NCBI RefSeq assembly: GCF_900104555.1
Contig: NZ_FNJU01000015.1
Span: 11,231 to 75,230, forward strand
Reading direction: 5' to 3'
Length of the DNA stretch: 64,000 nt
Source of the DNA: Litchfieldia salsa
GTDB taxonomy: Bacteria; Bacillota; Bacilli; Bacillales; Bacillaceae_L
Part shown: piece after piece, positions 8,651 to 18,296 of the stretch
How positions within the stretch are numbered: the stretch's first letter is position 1
Layout: each line of letters begins with the position of its first letter
Program-made: the position numbers and the translations under genes
The notes under the pieces: generated by a model
What the model saw: only the letters and a program-made list of their open reading frames with translations
Databases searched by the model: none
Told to the model about the DNA's origin: nothing

Positions 8651-9754
8651 ATGAAACAATTTATTTGTAACAATTGTGGGAATAAGCATGATATTACACC
8701 AACTATATGGAAATGTGAATGTGGGGGAGTATTAAATATTGTAAAAGATACCCCAAAAATTGATGTTGCAGATTGGAGAAACTATCCAAACTCGTTATGG
8801 CGCTATTATGAAACCATGCCATTCGCAAAGGATTCAAAGATATGGGAATCCGTGACAATGGGAGAAGGCCAATCTCCTTTAATCGTTCTTGACCCTTTAG
8901 AGCCTAATACGTATGTAAAAGTTGACTATATGATGCCCACACTATCCTTTAAAGATCGAGGAGCAGCTGTACTGATGACGAAGGCTAAAGAATTAGGGGT
9001 ATCAAAGGTCATTGCTGATAGTAGTGGTAATGCAGGAACTGCGATTGCAGCTTATGCAGCACGTTGTAATATTGCCTGTGATATTTATCTAAGCGACGAA
9101 ACATCCCCGAAAAAAATTGCTCAAGTCAAAGCTCATGGTGCAACGATTAAAGAAATTCGTGGTACACGAGAAGACATTGCTGCTGCTGCCCAAAGAGCAG
9201 TAGAAGAAGAAAATGTATTTTACGCAAGTCATGTGTATAATCCATACTTTTATGAAGGAACGAAAACATATGCCTATGAAGTTTTTGAGCAATTAAAAGG
9301 TGCTCCTGATACATTAATTATTCCAGTTGGTAACGGTACACTTCTACTTGGTGCATACTATGGTTTTAAAGAGTTATTGGAAAATGGATTAATAGAAAGA
9401 ATGCCGAAAGTTATTGCTATCCAAGCAGCAAATTGTGCGCCTCTTGTAAATGCCTACAAACATGGTGAGGTAACAGCGAAACCTATTACGAACGAAGGTA
9501 CTTTAGCGGAAGGGATCGCCATTGCAGCTCCAGCACGTTCAAAACAAATTTTAGAAGCTGTACAGGAAACAAATGGTACATTTATTGATATTCAAGAAGA
9601 TGAGATTCTAAGTGCACGGGAGAAACTTAGTGATAAAGGCTTTTATGTTGAAGTGACATCTGCGGTCAACTATGCGGGGTACTTGAAATATGAAAAGGGA
9701 CAAGATGAAAAAATTATTATACCTCTTTGTGGTGCAGGTATAAAATCAAAATAA
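8651..9754 (+). CDS. threonine-synthase-like PLP enzyme with N-terminal zinc ribbon
   Basis: 367 residues. A zinc-ribbon-like motif opens the protein (Cys6, Cys9, Cys22, Cys24), followed by a fold-type II PLP domain with LSFKDRGA (Lys101 as the PLP lysine), SSGNAGTA (phosphate-binding loop) and VGNGTLLLG. The match is to the threonine synthase-like group rather than to serine/threonine dehydratase. ATG at 8651 is used because AAAGGGGGG precedes it; the frame is open upstream to 8627. In this neighbourhood it is more probably a beta-elimination or beta-replacement enzyme for a hydroxy amino acid than the biosynthetic ThrC. It is separated by 210 bp from the previous gene, so it may have its own promoter. 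Confidence 0.8.
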   Translation: MKQFICNNCGNKHDITPTIWKCECGGVLNIVKDTPKIDVADWRNYPNSLWRYYETMPFAKDSKIWESVTMGEGQSPLIVLDPLEPNTYVKVDYMMPTLSFKDRGAAVLMTKAKELGVSKVIADSSGNAGTAIAAYAARCNIACDIYLSDETSPKKIAQVKAHGATIKEIRGTREDIAAAAQRAVEEENVFYASHVYNPYFYEGTKTYAYEVFEQLKGAPDTLIIPVGNGTLLLGAYYGFKELLENGLIERMPKVIAIQAANCAPLVNAYKHGEVTAKPITNEGTLAEGIAIAAPARSKQILEAVQETNGTFIDIQEDEILSAREKLSDKGFYVEVTSAVNYAGYLKYEKGQDEKIIIPLCGAGIKSK

Positions 9755-9831
9755 ACTAAGAGGGCTATCTAGATGTTATAAAGGATTAGAAGAGATAGTA
9801 TTAAAAGCATGTAAAAAGAACATCTTTACGA

Positions 9832-10471
9832 AACGAAGGCTGGGCATCGTTCTGGCATCAACGAATCATACGTGAAATGGACTTAACGTCTGGTGAAGCG
9901 ATTGAATTTGCGAAGCTGAATGCAGGAGTTGTTCAGCCTTCACGTACTCAGATTAATCCTTACTACTTAGGCTTAAAGATTTTCGAGGACATTGAGGAAC
10001 GTTATGATAACCCAACACCTGAAATGATCGAGCGGGGTGTAAAGCCAGGTTCAGGTCGAGAGAAAATGTTTGAAGTACGTGAAGTGGAATATCCGGAACT
10101 ATTTAACAAAAGATCTAGTCATGCGCGAGGATATGTACTTATTCCAGAAGCAAGGTCGTGACTATAAGATTGTTGATAAAGGCTGTGAACAAGTACGTGA
10201 TCAGCTAGTGAGCATGCGTGTTAATGGGGGATTCCCATACATCACCGTAAATGATTGAGACTATATGAAGACAGGGGAGCTTTACTTAAAGCATTGGTAT
10301 GAGGGAAGAGCTTGATTTGAAATACCTTGAGAAGGTTATGCCATACCTTCACCAGCTTTGGGGAACCTGTTCATATGGAATCGATGATTGAGAACAAGGG
10401 TGTTGTGTTTACGTATGATGGGAAGAGTGTGACTAGGAAATATGTTTAACGATTGGGAAGCTGCTGCAGCA
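9832..10471 (+). pseudogene. spoVR: spoVR 3' fragment, decayed copy 1
   Basis: This segment corresponds to spoVR positions 1304-1957 of the intact gene. It starts abruptly at codon ~263 ([10 protein letters not shown]). Decay is clear: a deletion after EVREVE removes about 20 bases, a nonsense TGA replaces a Gly codon at 10256, and two small deletions lie near 10305 and 10362. Differences from the intact gene in the undamaged parts are mostly third-codon changes, so it was a functional diverged allele before it decayed. The end breaks within the spoVR terminator stem at about 10471. Confidence 0.92.
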
Positions 10472-10668
10472 TAATGTTCGATTAACTAAGAATATAAACG
10501 AGAATGAAAAAGCAATCGTTGTTAAACTCAGACCATTCTTTCACAAGGAAAATTTAGTGGAGATAATATTGAAAAAACAACAATCCAAACATCAAAGAAA
10601 AGAATAAATAACTAAAATAACGATTGACACCAATAATCGTGACGGAATATTAACAAAACTTAAGAAAT

Positions 10669-10708
10669 AGCCCTACTCATTTATCGATCGAGTAGGGCTA
10701 TTTTTTTT
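10669..10708. terminator. terminator between spoVR fragment and csp gene
   Basis: AGCCCTACTC (10669-10678) pairs perfectly with 10690-10699 and is followed by A and eight T residues on the plus strand. It lies just beyond the end of the minus-strand csp gene and can serve both strands. Confidence 0.85.
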
Positions 10709-10712
10709 AGCA

Positions 10713-11057
10713 CTATCCTGCCATCTTTCGGCATTCATCTGCACATTGTCTACAAATCTGAGCACATTCTTGACAATGCGTATCTTGAAATTTTTCACAT
10801 TCAGTTGCACAAGCTTCACAAATTGCAGCACACATATTGCAATGTTGTTTGGCAAAATTACTATTACGGGACATAAACGCAACTGCTTGAAGACATGATT
10901 CTGCACAATCGTTTAGTGTTTTAATACAATTTACACGTGCTTGAACATCTGGTTCTTGTAAACAAGCTGTAAAACATTCTTCACATGCCTGAACACATTT
11001 AATACAAGCCTGGATACAAGCTTCAAATATGTTTGGTGATGTTGATAATACTGACAT
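10713..11057 (-). CDS. four-helix-bundle copper storage protein (Csp3-like)
   Basis: A 114-residue protein with 19 cysteines arranged in CxxxC and CxxC spacing along amphipathic helices (for example CIQACIKCVQACEECFTAC and CNMCAAICEACATEC). This is the pattern of the cytosolic copper storage proteins (Csp3; B. subtilis YhjQ), in which cysteines line the core of a four-helix bundle and bind many Cu(I) ions. No signal peptide is present, fitting the cytosolic Csp3 type. GGAGGAG precedes the ATG, and a TATAAT lies upstream on the minus strand (11079-11084). It is divergent from cueR-copA, so storage, sensing and export of copper are adjacent. Confidence 0.92.
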   Translation of the reverse strand: MSVLSTSPNIFEACIQACIKCVQACEECFTACLQEPDVQARVNCIKTLNDCAESCLQAVAFMSRNSNFAKQHCNMCAAICEACATECEKFQDTHCQECAQICRQCADECRKMAG

Positions 11058-11150
11058 TTCTACTCCTCCAATAACCTAATTATAATTCTCACTGACTAGT
11101 TTTACTCAAATCATTAATAATATCCTTATTAAAAACTTTTAGAAATCCAT

Positions 11151-11182
11151 TTGACTCTGTATTAAGGTACAGGGTTTATACT
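11151..11182 (+). promoter_or_regulatory. MerR-type promoter/operator of cueR-copA
   Basis: TTGACT (11151-11156) and TATACT (11177-11182) are separated by 20 bp, the over-long spacer typical of MerR-activated promoters. Within the spacer CTGTA (11157-11161) and TACAG (11168-11172) form a dyad. CueR-type regulators untwist such spacers on binding Cu(I). Confidence 0.75.
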
Positions 11183-11204
11183 CTTGGTAAGGAGGGAATT
11201 TGAA

Positions 11205-11624
11205 ATGGAAGGATTAACAATAAGTAAGGTAGCAAAACAGTCAAATATAAATCTAGAAACAGTCAGATACTATGAGAAGCGAGGTCTAATTCCTGAACCA
11301 CCAAGAAGTGAATCGGGTTATCGAATCTATTCAACTGACATAGTTGACCGGATTAAATTTATTAAGAGAGCGCAAGAATTAGGTTTTACGTTGAACGAAA
11401 TTGAGGAATTATTGCTTATATCAGAAGGGGGACATAATGCGCTTACGGTTAAAAATTTTACAACTGAAAAAATTAAAGAAGTAAATGAAAAAATAAATGA
11501 CCTGATTCAAATAAAAAATACATTGGAAGATTTATTGAGAGATTGTCCGGCGGATGGGACGCCTACGAGCAAGTGTCCTATTATTCAAGCACTAAAAAAG
11601 GAAGGAGAGGAGATAAATGAGTGA
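11205..11624 (+). CDS. cueR: CueR-like copper-responsive MerR regulator
   Basis: About 139 residues: an N-terminal MerR helix-turn-helix ([23 protein letters not shown]), a dimer helix, and a C-terminal metal loop with two cysteines ([15 protein letters not shown]) analogous to the Cys pair of CueR. ATG at 11205 is chosen because AAGGAGGG lies just upstream; the frame is open to 11184. It overlaps copA by eight bases, so the two are translationally linked, and it should be autoregulated from the MerR-type promoter at 11151. The two metal cysteines are separated by nine residues, slightly more than in E. coli CueR. Copper specificity is inferred from copA and csp. Confidence 0.9.
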   Translation: MEGLTISKVAKQSNINLETVRYYEKRGLIPEPPRSESGYRIYSTDIVDRIKFIKRAQELGFTLNEIEELLLISEGGHNALTVKNFTTEKIKEVNEKINDLIQIKNTLEDLLRDCPADGTPTSKCPIIQALKKEGEEINE

Positions 11625-14022
11625 TATTAATAAGAATATTTCTCTCCAAGTAACGGGAATGACGTGTGCTTCTTGTGTAAATAGGATCGAAAAAAACATA
11701 TCGAAATTACACGGAATTTTAGAAGTAAATGTGAATCTTGCAAACGAAAAAGTAAATATACAATATAATTCAAATGAAACCTCTCTTGATGAGATTAGTA
11801 ATGCTATTGAAAAATCAGGTTATGGTATCCAAACAGAAACAGTCACGATGCCAATTACCGGTATGACATGCGCAGCTTGTGTAAATCGTGTGGAAAAGGG
11901 GCTGAACAAGGTTGAAGGCGTAATCAAAGCTAATGTGAATTTAGCAAATGAGAAAGCAAAGATTGAATATTTACCAGATGTGACTAAAACAGATCAGTTA
12001 ATAAAGGCTGTAGAAAAAGCTGGATATGAAGCCAAACTGGAAGAAGAGTCAAAAACCGAAAACGTGGAAGCAAAAGAACGTGAATATAAGACGCAGCGAC
12101 GTAAATTTATTATAGGAGCTGTATTATCATCTTTCTTCTTAATTATGATGCTCTCCGACTTTGCACACTCATTTGGTTTACATTTACCTTTTTCATTTCA
12201 CATTCATCCTTGGCTACAGTTTTTACTTGCTACTCCTGTTCAATTTTATGTAGGTGGACACTTTTACAGAGATGCATATAAAGCCATTCGGGGTGGAAGT
12301 GCAAATATGGCTGTTCTTGTAGCGTTAGGGACGTCCGCTGCTTACTTTTATAGTCTGGTCTTAACCGTGATGGGAAGTAATGGACCATTATACTTTGAGG
12401 CTTCGGCGATTATTATAACCTTGATTGTTCTTGGTAAGTTAATGGAGGTAAGAGCGAAGGGGCAAACATCGGAAGCAATTAAGAAGTTAATGGGACTACA
12501 AGCAAAAACAGCACGAGTCATACGGAATAACGAAGAAATGGATGTTCCTTTGGAGGATGTTTTACAAGGAGATATTATATTCGTCCGGGCGGGAGAAAAG
12601 ATTCCTGTTGATGGAGAAGTCATAGAAGGAAGTAGTTCGGTTGATGAGTCGATGTTAACTGGTGAAAGTATGCCAGTTTCAAAAGATATAGGTGATACAG
12701 TTATAGGAGCAACCATTAATAAACATGGTTCGTTTAAATTTAAAGCAACAAAAGTAGGAAAAGAAACGGCGCTCGCACAAATCATTAAATTGGTTGAAGA
12801 AGCGCAAGGATCGAAGGCACCGATTCAACGATTAGCTGATCAAATATCAGGGGTATTTGTTCCAATCGTCATTGTAATTGCTACCCTTACATTTGCAATT
12901 ACAGCCTTCTTTGTAGGCTTTACGCCAGCTTTAATCAGTGCAGTAGCAGTATTAGTTATTGCTTGTCCTTGTGCATTAGGTTTAGCTACTCCCACAGCAG
13001 TAATGGTTGGTACCGGTAAAGGTGCAGAAAATGGAGTTTTAATAAAGAGTGCGGAGCATCTAGAAAGTGCTCACCGATTAACAACGATTGTATTAGATAA
13101 AACTGGAACGATTACAAAAGGTGAGCCTGAAGTAACTGATATCATTTCCATTGGTGATATGAAGGAAGATGAATTACTTCAATTGGCAGCAAGCGCTGAA
13201 AAGGGATCTGAACATCCATTAGGTGAAGCGATTGTGAATGGAGCTAGAGTAAGAGGTATAGAGCTCGAAGAAGTTAAACAATTTACTGCAATTCCTGGAC
13301 ATGGGATTGAAGTTAATATTGGAGACCGAAAGATATTAATTGGAAATAAGAAATTAATGACCGAAAATGATATTAAAGTTAACAGCATATTAGAGCAAAT
13401 GGAAAACTTGGAGAACCAGGGTAAAACAGCGATGTTAGTTGCCATCAATGATGAATTAAAAGGATTGATTGCTGTTGCTGACACCGTAAAGGAAACGTCT
13501 GCTAAAGCAGTTGAAAAGTTAATGGAACTAGGATTAGAAGTAATCATGATTACAGGAGACAACAAAAGAACAGCACAAGCAATAGCAAATCAGGTTGGTA
13601 TTACCCATGTTCTGGCTGAAGTCCTTCCTGAGGATAAATCAAGAGAAGTAGAAAAGTTAAAAAATGAAGGTAAAATTGTTGCGATGGTTGGAGACGGAAT
13701 CAATGACGCTCCAGCACTAGTTGCAGCAAATATCGGAATTGCGATTGGTACTGGAACAGATATAGCAATGGAAGCCGCCGATGTTACCTTAATGAAAGGT
13801 GATTTAATGGGAATTGTAGATACGATTAAGCTCTCAAAGGCAACGATGAGAAAGATTCGCCAAAACTTGTTCTGGGCATTTGCTTATAATGTTTTATTAA
13901 TTCCGGTTGCAGCCTTTGGATTATTAAATCCAATTTTAGCTGGTGCAGCAATGGCGTTCAGTTCTGTTTCGGTTGTAACAAACACTTTGTTTTTACGTCG
14001 ATGGAAGCCAAATCATGTGTAA
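11617..14022 (+). CDS. copA: Cu(I)-exporting P1B-type ATPase CopA
   Basis: An 801-residue complete heavy-metal ATPase. Two N-terminal HMA domains carry GMTCASC (Cys17/Cys20) and GMTCAAC (Cys85/Cys88). The membrane metal site is CPC (450-452). The phosphorylation motif DKTGT has Asp494, followed by the SEHPLGEA histidine-proline motif and the hinge GDGINDAP (692-699). The length and two-HMA layout match Bacillus CopA, which pumps cytosolic Cu(I) outward. It overlaps cueR by eight bases, and a terminator follows at 14030. No damage is seen. Confidence 0.97.
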   Translation: MSDINKNISLQVTGMTCASCVNRIEKNISKLHGILEVNVNLANEKVNIQYNSNETSLDEISNAIEKSGYGIQTETVTMPITGMTCAACVNRVEKGLNKVEGVIKANVNLANEKAKIEYLPDVTKTDQLIKAVEKAGYEAKLEEESKTENVEAKEREYKTQRRKFIIGAVLSSFFLIMMLSDFAHSFGLHLPFSFHIHPWLQFLLATPVQFYVGGHFYRDAYKAIRGGSANMAVLVALGTSAAYFYSLVLTVMGSNGPLYFEASAIIITLIVLGKLMEVRAKGQTSEAIKKLMGLQAKTARVIRNNEEMDVPLEDVLQGDIIFVRAGEKIPVDGEVIEGSSSVDESMLTGESMPVSKDIGDTVIGATINKHGSFKFKATKVGKETALAQIIKLVEEAQGSKAPIQRLADQISGVFVPIVIVIATLTFAITAFFVGFTPALISAVAVLVIACPCALGLATPTAVMVGTGKGAENGVLIKSAEHLESAHRLTTIVLDKTGTITKGEPEVTDIISIGDMKEDELLQLAASAEKGSEHPLGEAIVNGARVRGIELEEVKQFTAIPGHGIEVNIGDRKILIGNKKLMTENDIKVNSILEQMENLENQGKTAMLVAINDELKGLIAVADTVKETSAKAVEKLMELGLEVIMITGDNKRTAQAIANQVGITHVLAEVLPEDKSREVEKLKNEGKIVAMVGDGINDAPALVAANIGIAIGTGTDIAMEAADVTLMKGDLMGIVDTIKLSKATMRKIRQNLFWAFAYNVLLIPVAAFGLLNPILAGAAMAFSSVSVVTNTLFLRRWKPNHV

Positions 14023-14029
14023 CAATATA

Positions 14030-14058
14030 AAGGTCTGCTAATAAGTAGACCTTTTTTT
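14030..14058 (+). terminator. copA terminator
   Basis: AAGGTCT (14030-14036) pairs with AGACCTT (14047-14053), followed by a run of T residues. Confidence 0.85.
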
Positions 14059-14096
14059 AACGGTTAAGAAAGTATAAGATTTCGAACTCAGTTTTA

Positions 14097-14220
14097 GTGT
14101 CTAGCTCCAGGCGCCATCGGCTCGGGGTCATAAGCCAATCCATCCAGAAGGTTAAAAAGCAACCTTCAAGCTGGCTCGTCTTATGCCTGTTGCCGATAGG
14201 AGGGCGCCTTGCGCTTTTCC
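14097..14220. repeat. ~124-bp palindromic dispersed repeat (GTCTAGCTCCAG type)
   Basis: The element begins with GTCTAGCTCCAGGCGCC and ends with GGGCGCCTTGCGCTTTTC. Nested inverted repeats (GGCGCC ends, ATCGGC/GCCGAT, GCCA/TGGC) allow the whole to fold into one long structured hairpin. From memory, closely similar elements occur in many copies in Bacillaceae genomes, but only one copy is in this window. It lies between copA and the next operon. Confidence 0.65.
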
Positions 14221-14228
14221 TATTTCTC

Positions 14229-14258
14229 CATATTTTCTCCAAACTTTTTCTATAAAAT
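14229..14258 (+). promoter_or_regulatory. response-regulator site 1 and promoter (CcdA-like gene)
   Basis: CATATTT (14229-14235) and CAAACTT (14240-14246) start 11 bp apart. After 6 bp comes TAAAAT (14253-14258) as the -10 box. The same layout recurs at 15035, 19783, 20661 and 21326. The start codon is 36 bp downstream. Confidence 0.8.
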
Positions 14259-14293
14259 AAACCTATGAAACAAAAAGAAATGGTGACCTGGAA

Positions 14294-15028
14294 ATGTATG
14301 AATTTTTTAATCAAATTAGTAATTTGTTAACCCAACCTTTTTTAAACCTTGCCCGTAGTTTTGAAAGTATTCCAATTTTGTTTGCTTTCTTATTAGGGAT
14401 TGTTGGTGCTATGGCGCCTTGCCAGTTTACAGGGAATATTGGGGCTATCACCCTTTACGGGAATAAATCACTACAAAAGGGGCTCGCCTTGAATGACGTT
14501 ATCCTTTTTACTTTAGGCAAAGTCGTTGTATTTTCCGGATTAGGGTTATTAGTGTGGTTTTTTGGGAGAGAGTTTCAAGCTGAAATGACATTATTTTTTC
14601 CTTGGTTTAGAAAAATAATTGGTCCTATGTTTATTTTGGTAGGGGTAGTTGTGTTAGGGATAATAAAAATGAAGTGGACATTTTCTATCCTAGAACTTCC
14701 AAAGAAATTCTTTGAAAAAGGAAAACTAGGTTCTTTTTTAATGGGTGTAAGTTTTTCATTAGGATTTTGTCCGACGATGTTCGTCTTATTTTTTATAACA
14801 TTAATGCCAATTGTACTTTCTACTTCATATGGAGTTGTTTTACCTAGTCTTTTTGCTGTTGGGACATCTTTACCGTTGTTTCTTGCGCTGTTTTTAATTT
14901 GGTATTATGGGGCAAGCGGTGCAATTTTGAAAAAGGGTAGAAAAGTTGGTTTGGTGATTCAAAGGATAGCGGGTGTTATTATGGTTATTTTAGGGACTTT
15001 GGATACAATTACCTATTGGACAATATAA
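14294..15028 (+). CDS. CcdA/DsbD-type membrane thiol-disulfide protein
   Basis: 244 residues with about six or seven membrane helices. The first has AMAPCQFTGN and the fourth has LGFCPTMFV; a proline-flanked cysteine in each of two symmetric halves is the mark of the CcdA/DsbD transmembrane domain, which carries reducing power across the membrane. It is the first gene under the repeated response-regulator motif. With ctaG downstream, a role in keeping copper-site or cytochrome thiols reduced outside the membrane is plausible. UreH/TauE-like annotation is an alternative because these families resemble each other, but the Cys pair favours CcdA-like. Confidence 0.75.
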   Translation: MYEFFNQISNLLTQPFLNLARSFESIPILFAFLLGIVGAMAPCQFTGNIGAITLYGNKSLQKGLALNDVILFTLGKVVVFSGLGLLVWFFGREFQAEMTLFFPWFRKIIGPMFILVGVVVLGIIKMKWTFSILELPKKFFEKGKLGSFLMGVSFSLGFCPTMFVLFFITLMPIVLSTSYGVVLPSLFAVGTSLPLFLALFLIWYYGASGAILKKGRKVGLVIQRIAGVIMVILGTLDTITYWTI

Positions 15029-15034
15029 CTTCTT

Positions 15035-15064
15035 CATACTTTCTTCAAATTTAAGTGGTAAAAA
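15035..15064 (+). promoter_or_regulatory. response-regulator site 2 and promoter (ctaG operon)
   Basis: CATACTT (15035-15041) and CAAATTT (15046-15052) start 11 bp apart. The expected -10 position, 15059-15064, reads TAAAAA, weaker than at the other four sites. It lies upstream of ctaG and the two-component genes, implying autoregulation. Confidence 0.7.
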
Positions 15065-15090
15065 TAAGATTGTAAGAAAGCAGGATTGTT

Positions 15091-15984
15091 ATGAAAAAGA
15101 TTATATTTATAGTTATAATGGCATTTATTTCAATATTTAGTTTTATCAATCATACTTTTGCTCACAATGGTGTGGAGGAACATTCAGAAAATATTGCTTT
15201 ATCTAGTGAGTGGAATTATCTTTTAGCAGGGTTGTTAGTCATCATTTATGGATTATTTCATTTTCGGTTTTATAAAGAACAAGGTTTGAAGAAATTATAC
15301 TTTTTCTTTTTATCACTTCTTGTGTTTTATCTAGCTTTAGGAAGCCCTTTACACGTACTGGGTGATCATTATTTATTTAGTGCTCACATGTTAGAACAAT
15401 CATTGGTGTATTTAGTTTTACCGCCATTACTTTTATTAAGTTTACCAGATAGACTAGCAGAACCCATTTTCTCTTTTGGGTTAAAGTACAAACTACTAAG
15501 CTTTGTAAAAAAGCCGTTGATACCATTGTTACTGTTTAATGTTTTATTTTCGTTTTATCATATTCCACTCATGTTTAATGCGGTAGTTTCAAATAACCTT
15601 TTACACAATCTAACACATTTTCTATTAACCGTTACAGCCATATTTATGTGGATACCACTACTTCCAATCGTTAAAGAATTAGATCGTTTATCGGATTTAC
15701 AAAAACTTGGCTATATATTTGCTGCAGGAATCTTACTGACCCCTGCCTGTGCTCTTATTATTTTTTCAGATACGGCATTCTACTCTGTTTATAGCAGTGC
15801 GCCACAATTATTTTCATATCTTCCTCCAATAGAGGATCAGAAAACGGGAGGAATCATTATGAAGGTTGTTCAAGAATTGGTATATGGAACAATGATTGGT
15901 TATATTTTCTTTAAGTGGGCAAAAAAAGAACGATTAAAAGATGAATTGTCTACTACATCCGTAACAGGAGTTGTAAATCAGTGA
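15091..15984 (+). CDS. ctaG: CtaG-family cytochrome c oxidase assembly protein
   Basis: 297 residues. A hydrophobic N-terminus ending TFAHNG is followed by seven membrane helices with caa3-CtaG blocks: HVLGDHYLFSAHMLEQSL, LVLPPLLLLSLP, and the HNLTHFLL helix. B. subtilis CtaG is needed to form active caa3 oxidase and is thought to help deliver copper to it. It is the first gene of a tightly packed operon: its stop overlaps the response regulator start by four bases. It is preceded by response-regulator site 2. It is probably a second, copper-linked paralogue of the housekeeping ctaG. Confidence 0.88.
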   Translation: MKKIIFIVIMAFISIFSFINHTFAHNGVEEHSENIALSSEWNYLLAGLLVIIYGLFHFRFYKEQGLKKLYFFFLSLLVFYLALGSPLHVLGDHYLFSAHMLEQSLVYLVLPPLLLLSLPDRLAEPIFSFGLKYKLLSFVKKPLIPLLLFNVLFSFYHIPLMFNAVVSNNLLHNLTHFLLTVTAIFMWIPLLPIVKELDRLSDLQKLGYIFAAGILLTPACALIIFSDTAFYSVYSSAPQLFSYLPPIEDQKTGGIIMKVVQELVYGTMIGYIFFKWAKKERLKDELSTTSVTGVVNQ

Positions 15985-16688
15985 AAAAAGAAAAAGTTCT
16001 TATCGTTGATGATGAATGGAATATGAGGCAATTACTAACTATTCAACTTTCTTCTCACTTTGAAATAGTTACGGCTGGAAGTGGTAGGGAAGCCTTGGAG
16101 TATTTAAAAAATGAAGTGGTTGATTTAATTATTTTGGATTTAATGATGCCAGACTTGGATGGTTGGGAAGTTTGTAAAAAAATAAGAGAAACAAGTCAGC
16201 TCCCAATCCTTATGTTAACAGCAAGGGGCGATATCAAGGATAAAGTTAGCGGGTTTAATGTTGGGGCAGATGATTATCTCGTAAAACCATTTATTCCGGA
16301 TGAATTATTGGTCAGATCAAAAGCCTTAATAAGAAGATCCTCTGTTCCAAATGGTTCAACACTACAGTCAGAGGGAATGATTGAGGTCGCTGATTTAAAA
16401 ATGGATCAACATCAAAGACAAGTTTTTATTGGAGATCAACTATTAGAGTTGACACCAAAGGAGTATGATTTGATTCAACTTTTTTTATTAAATCCAAAAA
16501 CAATTTTTAGCCGTGATATGCTCCTTGATCACATTTGGGGAATTCATGATGTGCTGGATATTCGTACAGTCGATTCACATGTGAAAAATGTAAGAGAAAA
16601 GTTTAGAAAAAACGACCTTTCCTTTAACCCGATTAAAACGGTTTGGGGAAAGGGATATAAATTCCAGGCTCCTGAGGAAATAAAATGA
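15981..16688 (+). CDS. OmpR-family response regulator
   Basis: 235 residues: receiver domain (acidic pair Asp10/Asp11, phosphoacceptor Asp53 in LDLMMPD, Lys in YLVKPF) and a C-terminal winged helix (LTPKEYDLIQLFLLNP, then TVDSHVKNVREKF and TVWGKGYKF). The GTG start overlaps the ctaG stop, and the stop overlaps the sensor kinase ATG, so all three are translationally coupled. OmpR-type regulators bind direct repeats spaced 11 bp. Five such repeats lie at promoters in 14.2-21.4 kb, making this the likely regulator of the island. The stimulus is inferred to be copper or copper-induced envelope damage. Confidence 0.93.
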   Translation: MKKEKVLIVDDEWNMRQLLTIQLSSHFEIVTAGSGREALEYLKNEVVDLIILDLMMPDLDGWEVCKKIRETSQLPILMLTARGDIKDKVSGFNVGADDYLVKPFIPDELLVRSKALIRRSSVPNGSTLQSEGMIEVADLKMDQHQRQVFIGDQLLELTPKEYDLIQLFLLNPKTIFSRDMLLDHIWGIHDVLDIRTVDSHVKNVREKFRKNDLSFNPIKTVWGKGYKFQAPEEIK

Positions 16689-18085
16689 AATGGAATCGTA
16701 TTGTCATAAAGTTAGGTGCAAGTATCTTAACGATTATCCTAATAATATTACTTCCGCTTGGTTTTATTATGAACCAACTATTTTCTGGCTTTTATTACAA
16801 TAAAGTTCAAGATCAATTAAATGATTTATCGAATCGATATGCCAATACAATCACGTCAGTTGAAGACCAAGATATCCTTCAAATGTTTGAGGTTCTTGCA
16901 GATATGACCGATCAAGAAATTATCATTGTAAATGAACAAGGAACTGTTGTTGCAAACTCAGGACTTCCGAGCTTACCTAAAGGGTTAGAAATTCAAGAGG
17001 ATGAGCTTTCTAGATTTATTAATAACTCTGTGGTTCAGAACGAACTGTACGATGAACAAACAGATAAACGTTATCTTAGTGTTGGAAAACCAATCATTTT
17101 AGATGATCAATTTATTGGTGGAATCTTTGTATTAGCTTCTGTTGAAGAAATGTACCAGTCAATCGATATGATAACAAATTCAATCATATTAGCTGGTACA
17201 GGCGCAATATTCTTAGCGATTGGATTTACATTTATTGTGTCAAGAAAGCTATCCAATCCATTACTTGAAATGGAGAAAGCGACTCGTAAGATTGCCAAAG
17301 GTGATTTAAATACAAGAGTCTCAGTTGCTTCAAAAGATGAGATTGGTTCACTTTCAAATGCGATTAATGACCTAGCATTTGAATTACAACGTTACCGTTC
17401 AAGCCGTAGGGAGTTTTTCGCAAACATTTCACATGAGTTACGAACACCTATTACGTACTTAGAAGGCTATGCCAATGTAATAGAAAATAAGCTTTATAAA
17501 ACAGAAGAAGAAAAAAATAAATATTTACAGATTATCCAGCAAGAGGCTAAGCGAATGTCTAGTTTAGTCAACGATTTATTTGAACTGTCTAAATTAGAGG
17601 AAGGTAGACTGAGTTTACAGTTTGAAGAAATTGATTTAATTGAAGTGGTTGAAAATGCCGTTTCAAAAACCAAAATAAAAGCTGAACAAAAAGGGTTAAC
17701 AATCGGATTTAGTCCAACTTATCAAATTCCGAGTATCTATGCCGATGGGTTAAGAATGGAGCAGATTCTTATTAATTTAATTGAAAACGCCATTCGCTAT
17801 ACGAAACAAGGGTCTATCATGATCTCTTTATCAAGTGATAATGACAAAGTCATTGTCAGTATTGAAGATACTGGAATTGGAATTCCTAGCGACGATATTC
17901 CGTATTTATTTGAAAGATTTTATCGTGTGGAAAAATCACGCTCAAGAGAGCATGGTGGGACAGGACTTGGTTTAGCAATCGTCAAACAACTTGTTGCACG
18001 TCAACATGGAAGCATACAAGTGAAAAGTGAAGTTGGGAAAGGAACGTGCTTTGAATTAACATTCCCAATTTATAAGGGGGAATAA
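16685..18085 (+). CDS. sensor histidine kinase
   Basis: 466 residues. Two membrane helices (about 10-33 and 163-185) enclose an extracytoplasmic sensor domain of about 130 residues. HAMP follows (about 186-238), then HisKA with FFANISHELRTP (His250 phosphorylated) and a HATPase domain with the N-box ENAIRYT, DTGIGIP and GGTGLGLAI. It overlaps the response regulator gene by four bases, so it is its cognate kinase. The sensor domain contains no obvious Met- or Cys-rich copper site, so how it perceives the signal is unclear. Confidence 0.93.
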   Translation: MKWNRIVIKLGASILTIILIILLPLGFIMNQLFSGFYYNKVQDQLNDLSNRYANTITSVEDQDILQMFEVLADMTDQEIIIVNEQGTVVANSGLPSLPKGLEIQEDELSRFINNSVVQNELYDEQTDKRYLSVGKPIILDDQFIGGIFVLASVEEMYQSIDMITNSIILAGTGAIFLAIGFTFIVSRKLSNPLLEMEKATRKIAKGDLNTRVSVASKDEIGSLSNAINDLAFELQRYRSSRREFFANISHELRTPITYLEGYANVIENKLYKTEEEKNKYLQIIQQEAKRMSSLVNDLFELSKLEEGRLSLQFEEIDLIEVVENAVSKTKIKAEQKGLTIGFSPTYQIPSIYADGLRMEQILINLIENAIRYTKQGSIMISLSSDNDKVIVSIEDTGIGIPSDDIPYLFERFYRVEKSRSREHGGTGLGLAIVKQLVARQHGSIQVKSEVGKGTCFELTFPIYKGE

Positions 18086-18092
18086 CGTAAAG

Positions 18093-18290
18093 ATGAGAAA
18101 AATTGAAATTCTTTTGTCAGTTGTTTTGATTGCTGTAGGTATTGGATGTCTGACTATGTCTGGGTCGATGCTTTTCCAAGAGGATCTAAGTTTCTACTTT
18201 GAAACATTTATTAAAATTTGCTTATGGATGGGACTTCCAATTCTAATTGCTGGGGTCATCTATCTATTAATGAAAAGGAAAAGGAGATAA
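18093..18290 (+). CDS. small membrane protein, unknown function
   Basis: 65 residues with two hydrophobic helices (about 5-27 and 40-58) and a basic C-terminus (MKRKRR). No cysteine, histidine or methionine cluster suggests direct metal binding. It lies 7 bp after the kinase gene and 6 bp before the next gene, in the same operon. I do not recognise a family. Confidence 0.65.
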   Translation: MRKIEILLSVVLIAVGIGCLTMSGSMLFQEDLSFYFETFIKICLWMGLPILIAGVIYLLMKRKRR

Positions 18291-18296
18291 AAAAAT

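Noticed and set aside
10673-10906. minus-strand ORF overlapping the csp gene
   Set aside because: It is a shadow frame of the Cys-rich Csp gene and runs through its terminator.
12348-13565. two long minus-strand ORFs inside copA
   Set aside because: Antisense shadows of a fully conserved ATPase gene; no starts with ribosome binding sites.
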